From Natronomonas aquatica (GTDB lineage Archaea > Halobacteriota > Halobacteria > Halobacteriales > Haloarculaceae), in NCBI RefSeq assembly GCF_024449025.1, contig NZ_JAHLKM010000004.1:62001-126000 (forward strand): a stretch of 64,000 bases of DNA, in the 5' to 3' direction. Every line of letters begins with the position of its first letter. Within the stretch, counting starts at the first letter, position 1. The position numbers were made by a program, and so were the translations under genes. This document shows, in pieces, positions 51,194 to 58,507 of this stretch. The notes under the pieces were generated by a model. That model saw only the letters and a program-made list of their open reading frames with translations, did no database searches and was not told the origin of the DNA.

Positions 51194-52459
51194 ATGTCAG
51201 ATGAGTCAAAGTATCGCCAGCTGGTAGCGGACATGAAAGGCGGTATCGGGTGGCGCGACCTGCGTGAGACCGATCAGCGTCGCCATCCCGACCGGGACAT
51301 CGAGATCACGGACATCAAGTCTACCGTCGTCGAAGGCAACTTTCCGTGGGTGCTTCTCAAGGTCGAGACCGATGCCGACATATACGGCCTGGGTGAAGCA
51401 TTTCCGGGTCCAGCGGGCGAGCACGCCGAGTTCCTCAAGCCCGGCCTCGTCGGGCAAAACCCGCTGGACATCGACCGACTCGTAGAACACATGACACAAC
51501 TGCTCTCGGGACTGGGGGGTTCGACCGGATACTCCCAGGCAGCGGTGTCCGGGATCGAAATCGCGCTGTGGGACATCGCAGGAAAGGTCACCGGACTTCC
51601 GGTCTATCAGCTGCTCGGGGGGAAGTACCGCGACGAGGTCCAGATCTACGCCGACTGTCACGCGGGTGAGAACCTGGCGGAATCCACGTCGGAAAACCCC
51701 CGCGAGGTGTACTCGCCGGAGTCGTACGCGCAGGCGGCGAGTCAGGTCATCGATGAGGGATTTGACGCACTGAAGTTCGATCTCGACGTAAAGACCGAGG
51801 AAGCCGACACTGCGACACGGCGGCTATCAGGGCCCGCGATCCAACACAAAGTCGACATCGTTCGTGCAGTGCGCGAAGAGATCGGATACGAACCGACTCT
51901 CGGGTTCGATCTTCACTGGAACTTTTCGGTCGAGACCGCAACGAAAATCGCCCGTAACGTCGAGGAATACGACCTCGACTGGATCGAAGATCCAGTGCCG
52001 CCCGAGAGTGCCGAGACCCACGGTAAAGTCTCGGAGAGCACGTCGACGCCCATCTTGGCGGGGGAGAACCTCACTCGAGTCGAGGATTTCGTCCCGTTTT
52101 TCACCCAACAGGCGATCGATGTCGCGGCACCGGATATCCAGAAATGCGGCGGATTGCTCGAGTTCCGGAAGATCGCAACGGTCGCCGACGCGTTCGACGT
52201 GCCTCTCGCCCCGCACAATATCTCGAGTCCCATCGGAACGATGGCCAGCGTCCACGTCTGTGCCACCGTTCCCAACGCGTTTGCGCTGGAGTGGCACGCG
52301 CGAGAAGTACCGTGGTGGGACGGTATGCACACCGAGGCCGAGGATCTCATCCGGGACGGCACGATCCAGGTGCCCGAGGAGCCGGGACTGGGTATCTCGA
52401 TCGATACCGATACCGTCGAAGAGCACGTCGCGCCCGGTGAGGAACTGTTCGAGCTCTAA
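51194..52459 (+). CDS. Enolase-superfamily sugar-acid dehydratase (mandelate racemase group)
   Basis: A 421-residue protein with the capping domain first (about 35-150) and a TIM barrel after. Landmarks are ALKFDLD (near 196), metal ligand Asp in LGFDLHWN (near 238), Glu in WIEDPVPPE (near 264), Glu in LAGENL (near 290) and the catalytic His in LAPHNISS (near 338). These fit acid-sugar dehydratases such as gluconate, galactonate, xylonate or arabinonate dehydratase; the substrate is not readable. No sugar transporter, dehydrogenase or IclR regulator lies nearby, so it is an orphan member. By eye its codons are somewhat less GC-biased than those of its neighbours. Confidence 0.88.
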   Translation: MSDESKYRQLVADMKGGIGWRDLRETDQRRHPDRDIEITDIKSTVVEGNFPWVLLKVETDADIYGLGEAFPGPAGEHAEFLKPGLVGQNPLDIDRLVEHMTQLLSGLGGSTGYSQAAVSGIEIALWDIAGKVTGLPVYQLLGGKYRDEVQIYADCHAGENLAESTSENPREVYSPESYAQAASQVIDEGFDALKFDLDVKTEEADTATRRLSGPAIQHKVDIVRAVREEIGYEPTLGFDLHWNFSVETATKIARNVEEYDLDWIEDPVPPESAETHGKVSESTSTPILAGENLTRVEDFVPFFTQQAIDVAAPDIQKCGGLLEFRKIATVADAFDVPLAPHNISSPIGTMASVHVCATVPNAFALEWHAREVPWWDGMHTEAEDLIRDGTIQVPEEPGLGISIDTDTVEEHVAPGEELFEL

Positions 52460-52549
52460 CTACGATTGCGCCGGATACTGTGCAGTCTGTGGCTCTTTCG
52501 GACTCGCTGACCGTGTCCCCAGTCGGCCGGTTTCTGTCCTGTCGGGGCG

Positions 52550-52554
52550 TTTTT
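52550..52554 (+). terminator. T-run after the sugar-acid dehydratase
   Basis: CGGGGCGTTTTTCTG about 90 bases after the stop; GC-rich sequence followed by five T, a plausible archaeal terminator. Confidence 0.4.
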
Positions 52555-52585
52555 CTGTAGACCGGCGCAACCAAGCGTATTAGTG

Positions 52586-52735
52586 TCCCCGGCCGGACAT
52601 GCTGGACCGGGGATCGGGACGACGAAGTGGCGCCCGTCACGGCAGGCCGCGACGTGCTGGGAGTCGTGTCAGCCCAGGGGGTCTCATCGGAGTAGGCGAG
52701 AGCCCCGAATAAAAATCCCGGTGCAGTGTCGGGTG
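52586..52735. other. Hairpin-rich spacer, possible structured RNA
   Basis: The 288-base spacer between the convergent dehydratase and thi4 genes holds no ORF I trust. It has a stem TCCCCGG (52586-52592) with CCGGGGA (52607-52613). A second stem joins CGTCACGG to CCGCGACG with one mismatch, and a third pairs GGGGGTCTC (52677-52685) with GAGAGCCCC (52698-52706). GTATTAG at 52577 could be a TATA element for a plus-strand RNA. Haloarchaeal GC content makes chance stems common, so this is only a candidate. Confidence 0.2.
52711..52715 (-). terminator. T-run after thi4
   Basis: On the minus strand GATTTTTATTC lies about 32 bases after the thi4 stop, a probable terminator. Confidence 0.4.
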
Positions 52736-52747
52736 CGACCGCTTCGA

Positions 52748-53677
52748 TCAGTCGTCCGCCGGCTCGGGCCGCGTCGTCACGTCCACGGAGGGCGCGTCGA
52801 CACCGAGTTCCTCGATCGCCGCTTGGGCCGCCCGCTTGCCCGAAAGCAGCATCGCACCGAAGGTCGGCCCCATCCGCGGGAGGCCGTAGGTCGTCGCCGT
52901 CGCCATGCCGGCCGCGATGAGGCCGTCGTGGACGACGCCGGTGTGCTCGACGACGGCGTCCTCGCTCTCGCCGACCCACATCGAGTCGTGGCCGGGCGAG
53001 TCGTGGCCGGGGGCGCCGTACTGTCCCTCGTCGGTCTGATCCATCCCGGTGTTGTGCTCGTCGGCGTGTTCGATCCCGGGCGCGGAGAGGACGCCCCGTT
53101 CCTGGAGTTTCGAGACGGCGACCGCGTCGTGGCCCGTCGCGTCGATGACCAGATCGGACTCGACGGCGATCGGATCGACGCAGGTGATCTCCCGCGGCAG
53201 GGCGTGTACCGGCGTCCAGTTCATTACGATCCCGCCGACGCGGTGGTCCTCGCGGATGACGATGTCCGTGAACTCGGTCATGTTCTGCATCTTCGCGCCG
53301 GCGTCACAGGCTGCCTTGATGAGCCCCGAGCAGGCCTCGGGACCGTTGGCGACGTAGAGATCCTCGGTCTCGTCGGATTCGGTGTAGTCGACGTCGAGTT
53401 CGTCGAGGACGCTCTCGGCGGGGTCCCGGACGGTCACCTTGTTCATGAGGAAGCCGCCGAGCCAAAAGCCCCCGCCGAGGTAGTTGTTCTTCTCGACGAC
53501 CATCGTCTTGACGCCGCGTTCGGAGAGCTCCTTCGCGGCCATCAGCCCCGAAGGGCCGCCGCCGACGATGATGACGTCCGATTCCGTGAAGTCCATGAAC
53601 TCCTCGGTCCACTCGGCGCCGATAGCGCGCGTTACTTCCGCTTCGCCGACGTCGCTGAATTCGCTAAACTGGGTCAT
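52748..53677 (-). CDS. thi4: Thiamine thiazole synthase Thi4
   Basis: A 309-residue FAD/NAD-dependent thiazole synthase. The nucleotide loop is [14 protein letters not shown] (near 37-50), with [13 protein letters not shown] (near 68-80) and [15 protein letters not shown] at the C-terminus. It builds the ADP-thiazole precursor of thiamine from NAD and glycine. The position equivalent to the sulfur-donating Cys of yeast Thi4 reads ITCVDP here, not His as in methanococcal enzymes, so a Cys-donor single-turnover mechanism is possible. The acidic N-terminus is haloarchaeal. ATG 53677 follows a TATA box by about 27 bases. Likely repressed by ThiR. Confidence 0.94.
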   Translation of the reverse strand: MTQFSEFSDVGEAEVTRAIGAEWTEEFMDFTESDVIIVGGGPSGLMAAKELSERGVKTMVVEKNNYLGGGFWLGGFLMNKVTVRDPAESVLDELDVDYTESDETEDLYVANGPEACSGLIKAACDAGAKMQNMTEFTDIVIREDHRVGGIVMNWTPVHALPREITCVDPIAVESDLVIDATGHDAVAVSKLQERGVLSAPGIEHADEHNTGMDQTDEGQYGAPGHDSPGHDSMWVGESEDAVVEHTGVVHDGLIAAGMATATTYGLPRMGPTFGAMLLSGKRAAQAAIEELGVDAPSVDVTTRPEPADD

Positions 53678-53700
53678 ACAACTGAATAATACCACGGGGA

Positions 53701-53733
53701 AATATAAATTGGTTGTGGTCGAAACCGGTTGTG
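53701..53733 (-). promoter_or_regulatory. thi4 promoter with two GGTTGTG elements
   Basis: The TATA box AATTTATATT (minus strand, 53701-53710) is directly preceded by two copies of the same heptamer. Plus-strand GGTTGTG at 53711-53717 and 53727-53733 are 16 bases apart. The mRNA would be leaderless. The repeats are placed where a TBP/TFB-blocking repressor such as ThiR would bind. Confidence 0.5.
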
Positions 53734-53746
53734 TCGCGAACGACGG

Positions 53747-54229
53747 TTACTGGATCCCGAGTACGAGCGCCTGACAGCCGACGGTGACGGCGCTCCCGAC
53801 GCCGAGAAGCGCCACGTTCGCCCGCGGGTTCGCGGCGGGCGTGACGTCGAACGTGTAATGCCACGCTGAGACGGGGCGAAACGGGCGGATCCCCATCGGC
53901 GTGACGCTGTCGGCGAGCAGATGGGAGGTAAGCGACAGCGCCGCCGCCGTCCCGACCGTCGCTGCGATGGCGACCGGACGGCCGACGGCGGCCCCGAGTG
54001 CCCATCCGACACCGGCCGATAGGAGCGCCGCGCCTGCGATGAACCAGACCGTGTGGGTCGGCCCCCGGTGATCGATCGGGAGGTACTCGTCGGCGTCGGG
54101 AACGGTCGCGAGCGCAACCGCGACGGTGGCCCCCAAAAGCGCCAGTTCCGGGGCTCCTGTCCGGGTCAACACCGCCCCAACGGGCGCATAACAGAACAGC
54201 GCCGCACCCACGTGTCCCCAGCGATACAT
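53747..54229 (-). CDS. Metal-dependent membrane hydrolase-like protein (YdjM/DUF457 family)
   Basis: A 160-residue membrane protein with about four helices: MYRWGHVGAALFCYAPVGAVL and LALLGATVAVALATVPDADEYL, then HRGPTHTVWF and LTSHLLADSVTPMGIRPF. The conserved DADE, HRGxTH and HLLAD motifs are those of the YdjM family (predicted membrane-bound metal-dependent hydrolases). The physiological substrate is unknown. ATG at 54229 begins the first helix; longer upstream frames are shadows. Confidence 0.82.
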   Translation of the reverse strand: MYRWGHVGAALFCYAPVGAVLTRTGAPELALLGATVAVALATVPDADEYLPIDHRGPTHTVWFIAGAALLSAGVGWALGAAVGRPVAIAATVGTAAALSLTSHLLADSVTPMGIRPFRPVSAWHYTFDVTPAANPRANVALLGVGSAVTVGCQALVLGIQ

Positions 54230-54310
54230 ACCCCTCGTTTCGTCTCGAAGCCTATCAAATCCTCCATCCGCTCCGTAAGGGTTAGGATCGGACGCACCGA
54301 AGGCCGCCGT

Positions 54311-54607
54311 ATGACCGACGACGAGGAGAAAAAAGAGGGACCGGCCGTCCCGCTCGGCGACGGGGCTCCCGTCGCTGGCGCCCCGCCCGCACGGGTGGCC
54401 TCGCGGCTCCACTATGCGATCGAGAAAAGCGAGGTCATCGACCGCGAGGGCGGGACGACGATCCGGACGCCCGAGGGTCCCCGTGAACTCGCCGACGTGC
54501 TCGAGGAGAGCGACGAGGTGTACTTCGACACGAGACAGGCCTTCGAGGCCGCTATCCGTGACGTCGTCGGGACCGGTCCCGTCCCGACCGCCGAGGACGA
54601 GGAGTAG
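54311..54607 (+). CDS. Small DUF5789-like protein
   Basis: A 98-residue acidic soluble protein: a flexible start (MTDDEEKKEGPAVPLGDG), ARVASRLHYAIEKSEVIDREG, TIRTPEGPRELADVLEE and YFDTRQAFEAAIRDVVG. It matches a haloarchaeal small-protein family I recall as DUF5789, of unknown function. Divergent from the membrane hydrolase-like gene and followed by the radical SAM gene. Confidence 0.72.
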   Translation: MTDDEEKKEGPAVPLGDGAPVAGAPPARVASRLHYAIEKSEVIDREGGTTIRTPEGPRELADVLEESDEVYFDTRQAFEAAIRDVVGTGPVPTAEDEE

Positions 54608-54744
54608 CCCCGGTTCGTGTCCTTCCGACGCCGGTCTCCGGGTGGGCCCGTCGGGAGCACCAGCGAGGCCGTCGCGTGCTCCCCGGGAGCCGCCGGGCCG
54701 GAACGTGCGACTTTTCAGCCTCGACGGCCAAACAGACACAACGA

Positions 54745-55737
54745 ATGATCTCGAAGGGCTGTGAACAGTGTGCCGTCGGCGGCAAGATGGTGCTTTTCGT
54801 CTACGGCTACTGCGATCAGCGCGACTGTTTTTACTGCCCGCTCGGCGAGAACAGAAAGAACGTCACGCAGGTATACGCCAACGAACGCCCCGTCGAGGAC
54901 GACGGGGACATCATCGAGGAGGCCAGACGGATGGACGCGCTGGGCTCCTCGATCACCGGCGGGGAACCCCAGGAAGTTCTCGAGCGGACCTGTCGGTACA
55001 TCAGCCTCCTGAAAGAGGAGTTCGGGGCCGACCACCACACCCACCTCTATACGGGGATCACCGGGGGCAGAGAGAACATGCGTCGGCTGGCCGAGGCGGG
55101 CCTCGACGAGATCCGCTTTCACCCCCCGCTGGAGCTGTGGGGTGACCTCCACGGTACCGAATGGGAGGAGATTCTCCACGTCGCCCGCGAGGAAGGCATC
55201 ACGCCCGCCTTCGAGATCCCCGGGATCCGCGCGGAACCGGAGTTTCTGCAGTTCCTCGATGAGGGGGCCGCCGACTTCTGCAACATCAACGAGTTCGAGA
55301 TGTCCGACGGCAACTACCGCCGGATGCAGGAGGAGGGCTTCGAACTGAAGGAGGACCACATGTCGGCCGTCGAGGGCTCACACGACATCCTAGAGCGGAT
55401 GGGCGATCACGAGAAGGTCTACTTCTGTACCAGCGTCTTCAAGGACGCCGCCCAGCACCGCTCGCGGCTCAAGCGGATGGCCAGAAACGTCCGCCGGGAG
55501 TTCGACGAGATCACCGACGACGGCACGATCGTCTACGGCAAGACCTGGGAGACCGAAGCGCGACTGGAGGAACTCGGCGTCCCGGAGGAGTTCTACACGG
55601 TCAAACCGGATCACGTCGAGTTGGCGTGGTGGCTCCTCGAGGAAATGATCGAGGACGGCGACCTCGATGAGGGCGAGATCGTCGAGCAGTACCCCACTTA
55701 CGACGGAACGGTCGTCGAACGGACGCCGCTGGCGTAG
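54745..55737 (+). CDS. Radical SAM protein with CX4CX2C cluster motif
   Basis: A 330-residue radical SAM enzyme. Near the N-terminus CEQCAVGGK is followed by the cluster loop GYCDQRDCFYCPLGENRK (about 20-37), where the three Cys are spaced CX4CX2C, not the usual CX3CX2C. SSITGGEP (near 70) is the SAM-binding GGE motif, and a TIM-barrel pattern follows (EIRFHPP, TPAFEIPGIR, FCNINEF). There is no second-cluster domain or RRE. The substrate is unknown and no partner gene is nearby. The ATG at 54745 starts just before the first Cys pair; the upstream frame is not conserved-looking. Confidence 0.85.
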   Translation: MISKGCEQCAVGGKMVLFVYGYCDQRDCFYCPLGENRKNVTQVYANERPVEDDGDIIEEARRMDALGSSITGGEPQEVLERTCRYISLLKEEFGADHHTHLYTGITGGRENMRRLAEAGLDEIRFHPPLELWGDLHGTEWEEILHVAREEGITPAFEIPGIRAEPEFLQFLDEGAADFCNINEFEMSDGNYRRMQEEGFELKEDHMSAVEGSHDILERMGDHEKVYFCTSVFKDAAQHRSRLKRMARNVRREFDEITDDGTIVYGKTWETEARLEELGVPEEFYTVKPDHVELAWWLLEEMIEDGDLDEGEIVEQYPTYDGTVVERTPLA

Positions 55738-55779
55738 GTTTATTTCGCGGCGGTCACGACCGGGGGTATTGCCACCAGT

Positions 55780-55866
55780 GTGGCCGGTTATATCGCCCTT
55801 GGGGGCTTCGGGGCACTCTTTTTCGGGTTCTATAGAAACACGAAAGAAGGAGACGGAAGGCGTTGA
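55780..55866 (+). CDS. Possible 28-residue single-TM peptide
   Basis: From GTG 55780 the frame encodes VAGYIALGGFGALFFGFYRNTKEGDGRR and stops at TGA 55864. One hydrophobic helix is followed by a positive, polar tail, a typical small membrane peptide. A TATA-like TTTATTT lies about 35 bases upstream. The same frame continues back without interruption to the TAG of the radical SAM gene. Translation is unproven. Confidence 0.3.
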   Translation: MAGYIALGGFGALFFGFYRNTKEGDGRR

Positions 55867-55990
55867 TCTACATCCGCGCGAGCGGAGCGGGCGCGGTTCA
55901 CCGGAGGCGACCGAAGCGAGCGTCCGGCCTTTTTTATCGATGTTTTTCAAGGAGTGGTTCGCCTGCGGCGAACCCGACGCGGAAAAAGAT
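55867..55990. repeat. Dispersed-repeat-like intergenic element
   Basis: Purine-rich GCGAGCGGAGCGGGCGCGG and GGCGACCGAAGCGAGCG are followed by CCTTTTTTATCGATGTTTTTC. A perfect 8-base stem comes next, GGTTCGCC (55956-55963) with GGCGAACC (55967-55974) and TGC loop, then GACGCGGAAAAAG. I recall near-identical strings between genes in many haloarchaeal genomes, where they produce spurious ORFs. The T6 run at 55930-55935 can serve as a terminator for the radical SAM transcript. Confidence 0.45.
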
Positions 55991-56034
55991 CGGGACCCGC
56001 AAGCGTTTAATCGACAGCGGCGATACTGGGTGGT

Positions 56035-56520
56035 ATGCCCGACTGCCCACTCGCGGACGATTGCCCCAGTTTTTCCGAACGCATCGAAGGGATGGGCTGT
56101 CAACACTACGGCGACCGCGGCGGTGCCGAGTGGTGTTCCCACTACAATCAGCCGATCAACGATCTCAAGCGACAGCCGGTCAAGATCGGCGAGGAGGTCG
56201 TCGTCGACGTCGAGGACATCCACGAATCGGGGGCGGGCGTCGGCCGCACCGAGGACGGGTTCATCGTGATGGTCGACGGGGTGTTGCCCGAGGCCCGCGC
56301 GCGCGTCGAGATCACCGAGGTCAGGTCGAACCACGCCCGGGCCGACGAGATCGAGCGGCTGCCGATGGAGGACGACGAGGGCGAGGAGGCGGACGAGACG
56401 GCCGAGGCAGACGAGGGCGAGGAGGCGGACGGGACAGCCGAAACGGACGAGCGAAACGACCGCGAGCGGGCACTCGATCGCGAACGGCTGGGGAGCCGCG
56501 AGAACTTCTGGGGCAACTGA
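56035..56520 (+). CDS. TRAM-domain protein with N-terminal cysteine cluster
   Basis: A 161-residue protein. The N-terminus has CPLADDCPSF and GMGCQHYGDRGGAEWCSHY, four Cys that could bind zinc or iron-sulfur. Residues about 48-110 are a TRAM RNA-binding beta barrel (VKIGEEVVVDVEDIHESGAGVGR, GFIVMVDGVLPEARARVEI). The C-terminal 50 residues are a highly acidic repeat (DEGEEADETAEADEGEE). TRAM proteins of archaea act as RNA chaperones or regulators. TATA TTTAAT (56006-56011) lies about 26 bases before the ATG. Confidence 0.85.
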   Translation: MPDCPLADDCPSFSERIEGMGCQHYGDRGGAEWCSHYNQPINDLKRQPVKIGEEVVVDVEDIHESGAGVGRTEDGFIVMVDGVLPEARARVEITEVRSNHARADEIERLPMEDDEGEEADETAEADEGEEADGTAETDERNDRERALDRERLGSRENFWGN

Positions 56521-56561
56521 ACCGCGGTGACTCCCAACCGAACACCGACCGAAAAACACCG

Positions 56562-57017
56562 ATGACAGTTCCAGACGCCGACGAGCTGCTCGAACGGGCC
56601 GGGTTCGACGCCGAAGAGAGCGTGCTGACCCGCCGGCAGGCGGAGGTACTCGTGCTTCGTGAGACGGGCGCCGCGCAGGCCGACATCGCCGAGGAGCTGG
56701 GGACCTCCCGGGCGAACGTCTCGAGCGTCGAGGCCAGCGCCCGCGAGAACGTCGCCAAGGCCAGAGAGACCGTCGCCTTCGCGGAGGTGCTCGCCGCCCC
56801 TGTCCGGTTGACCGTCGAGGGAGGGACCGACCTCTACGACGTCCCGAACATGGTGTATTCGGCCTGTGACGACGCCGACGTGAAAGTCAACTACACGGCG
56901 CCCGAGCTGATGAAACTCGTCGGCGACGCCGCCGGCGACGCGGTCCACGGTCGCGCGGTCCAGCGGGATATCACCGTCACCGTCACCGGCGACGGCGACG
57001 TCAGGGTCCGGACTTAG
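56562..57017 (+). CDS. Tfx-family DNA-binding protein
   Basis: A 151-residue Tfx homologue. The HTH is about 20-65 (LTRRQAEVLVLRETGAAQADIAEELGTSRANVSSVEASARENV). The C-terminal Tfx domain is about 72-145 (APVRLTVEGGTDLYDVPNMVY, VNYTAPELMKLV, HGRAVQRDITVTV). In methanogens Tfx regulates tungsten formylmethanofuran dehydrogenase; haloarchaea lack that enzyme and the target is unknown. It lies 41 bases after the TRAM gene on the same strand. Confidence 0.88.
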   Translation: MTVPDADELLERAGFDAEESVLTRRQAEVLVLRETGAAQADIAEELGTSRANVSSVEASARENVAKARETVAFAEVLAAPVRLTVEGGTDLYDVPNMVYSACDDADVKVNYTAPELMKLVGDAAGDAVHGRAVQRDITVTVTGDGDVRVRT

Positions 57018-57122
57018 ACGACCTGCCGGCCGATCGATCCGACGACGCTCGGTTAGCCCTCCCTATCAGTGCTCGAAACCGACTGTCTGATTTCTCGGCT
57101 CGGTCGTGGGTCGCTCGATCCG

Positions 57123-57413
57123 TTACCAGGTTTCGATCCGATCCTCGCGGATGTCCTCGAGACAGCCCTGGCAGTCCGAGTGATCGGGATCGTAACACGC
57201 CGGGCGCCCCTCGGCGTCGAGCGGGACGGCGCGTTTTTCCGCGTACCGGCGGCAGACGATCTTCGCCTTCCCGTCATCGTCGGTCGGGAGATCCGCGAGC
57301 GTCGCGGATCTGGCGTCGCTGTAGGCGCGTTTTGCCTCCTCGAACTGCCGGCCGACCGCGTTGAGTTTCGTCCGGACGAGCCGCTCGAGGCGACGACGGT
57401 TGCTCACACCCAC
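57123..57413 (-). CDS. Haloarchaeal zinc-finger-like protein (DUF7091-like)
   Basis: A 96-residue protein: a basic helical start (NRRRLERLVRTKLNAVGRQFEEAKRAY), then a C-terminal part with CRRYAEKRAVPLD and the cluster CYDPDHSDCQGCLEDI (Cys and His that could bind zinc). Haloarchaea-specific, function unknown. The GTG at 57413 is supported by a TATA-like CTTTTAG about 23 bases upstream, which gives a leaderless mRNA; a second GTG two codons in (57407) is the alternative. Confidence 0.72.
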   Translation of the reverse strand: MGVSNRRRLERLVRTKLNAVGRQFEEAKRAYSDARSATLADLPTDDDGKAKIVCRRYAEKRAVPLDAEGRPACYDPDHSDCQGCLEDIREDRIETW

Positions 57414-57577
57414 AGTACGGACGGGAGACTAAAAGGCCCGTCGCCGACCTGGAGGCCGTTTTGCGGGCGGTTTCCCCCGCCGGCTTCACTTTCACCCCGC
57501 CACCGACGGTTTTTATACTGTCGCGAACCAACCGGCGTACGTCTCCCACTGAAAACACGCGGAGACGGAAACTCGCT

Positions 57578-58507
57578 ATGACAGACCTGCGACAGCACGC
57601 GGACGAGATACACGAACAGTTCTCCGACACCCTCGATGTCGGTGTCGACGAAATCCACTCCCGCCTCGAGACGCTCGTCTCCGAGTACCGGGTCCCGATC
57701 GATGAGGCCCGACGGAGCGTCGTCTCGACGTACCTCGAGGAGGCCGACATGGACAGAGAGGCCCTCGCCGGCGGAGCGAGCCAGTCGGCGTCGGTGGCCG
57801 ACGTCGACGCCCCCGAGGAGTGGCTCGATCTCACGGTCAAGGTCGTCGACCTCTGGGAGCCGGGCGCCGACTCGATCGCCCAGGTCGGCCTGCTCGGCGA
57901 CGAGACGGGGACGATCAAGTTCACCAAGTGGGCCAAAAGCGACCTTCCCTCGCTCGAGGAAGGTTCGGTCTACCGGCTCGAGAACGTCGTCACCGACAAG
58001 TACGAGGGGCGTTTCTCGGTGAAGCTCAACTCCTCGACGACGATCGAAGCGATCGATACCGACATCGAGGTCGGCGACGACTCGACCGAACTCGAGGGCG
58101 CTCTCGTCGATATCCAGTCCGGCTCCGGGCTGATCAAGCGCTGTCCCGAGGAGGACTGCACCCGCGTCCTCCAGAACGGTCGCTGTTCGGAACACGGCGA
58201 CGTCGAGGGGGAGTTCGACCTCCGGATCAAGGGCGTCCTCGACGACGGAAACGGGATCCACGAGGTCATCTTCGATCAGGAATCCACCGAGGAACTGACC
58301 GGGATCACCCTCGAAGAGGCCCAGGAGATGGCGATGGACGCCCTCGACACCGAGGTCGTCGTCGAGGAGATGCGCGGGCTAGTCCTCGGCCAGTACTACC
58401 GCGTCGCCGGGCCGACGCTCGGCCGATACGTCCTGGCCGACGAGATCGAACGACTCGACGGGCCGACCGAGACCGAAAGCGTGCTGATCAAAGCGAGGTC
58501 GATATAG
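57578..58507 (+). CDS. rpa3: Single-stranded DNA-binding protein RPA (Rpa3-like)
   Basis: A 309-residue replication protein A. There is an N-terminal helical part (1-60) and an OB fold (about 75-170; VGLLGDETGTIKFTKWA, YRLENVVTDKYEGRFSVKL). A zinc finger follows, CPEEDCTRVL with GRCSEHG (near 188-210), then a C-terminal OB-like region. Only one strong OB fold plus the zinc finger, and the adjacent COG3390 partner, match haloarchaeal Rpa3 and not Rpa1 or Rpa2. It protects single-stranded DNA in replication and repair. Confidence 0.92.
   Translation: MTDLRQHADEIHEQFSDTLDVGVDEIHSRLETLVSEYRVPIDEARRSVVSTYLEEADMDREALAGGASQSASVADVDAPEEWLDLTVKVVDLWEPGADSIAQVGLLGDETGTIKFTKWAKSDLPSLEEGSVYRLENVVTDKYEGRFSVKLNSSTTIEAIDTDIEVGDDSTELEGALVDIQSGSGLIKRCPEEDCTRVLQNGRCSEHGDVEGEFDLRIKGVLDDGNGIHEVIFDQESTEELTGITLEEAQEMAMDALDTEVVVEEMRGLVLGQYYRVAGPTLGRYVLADEIERLDGPTETESVLIKARSI

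Noticed and set aside
52479-52540. Zinc-finger-like peptide (GYCAVCGSFG) after the dehydratase stop
   Set aside because: No start codon, promoter or proper end; the CxxC is likely chance.
55735-55737. Pyrrolysine or readthrough at the radical SAM TAG codon
   Set aside because: Haloarchaea are not known to encode pyrrolysine and the protein looks complete at this stop; the hydrophobic continuation is reported separately as a small ORF.
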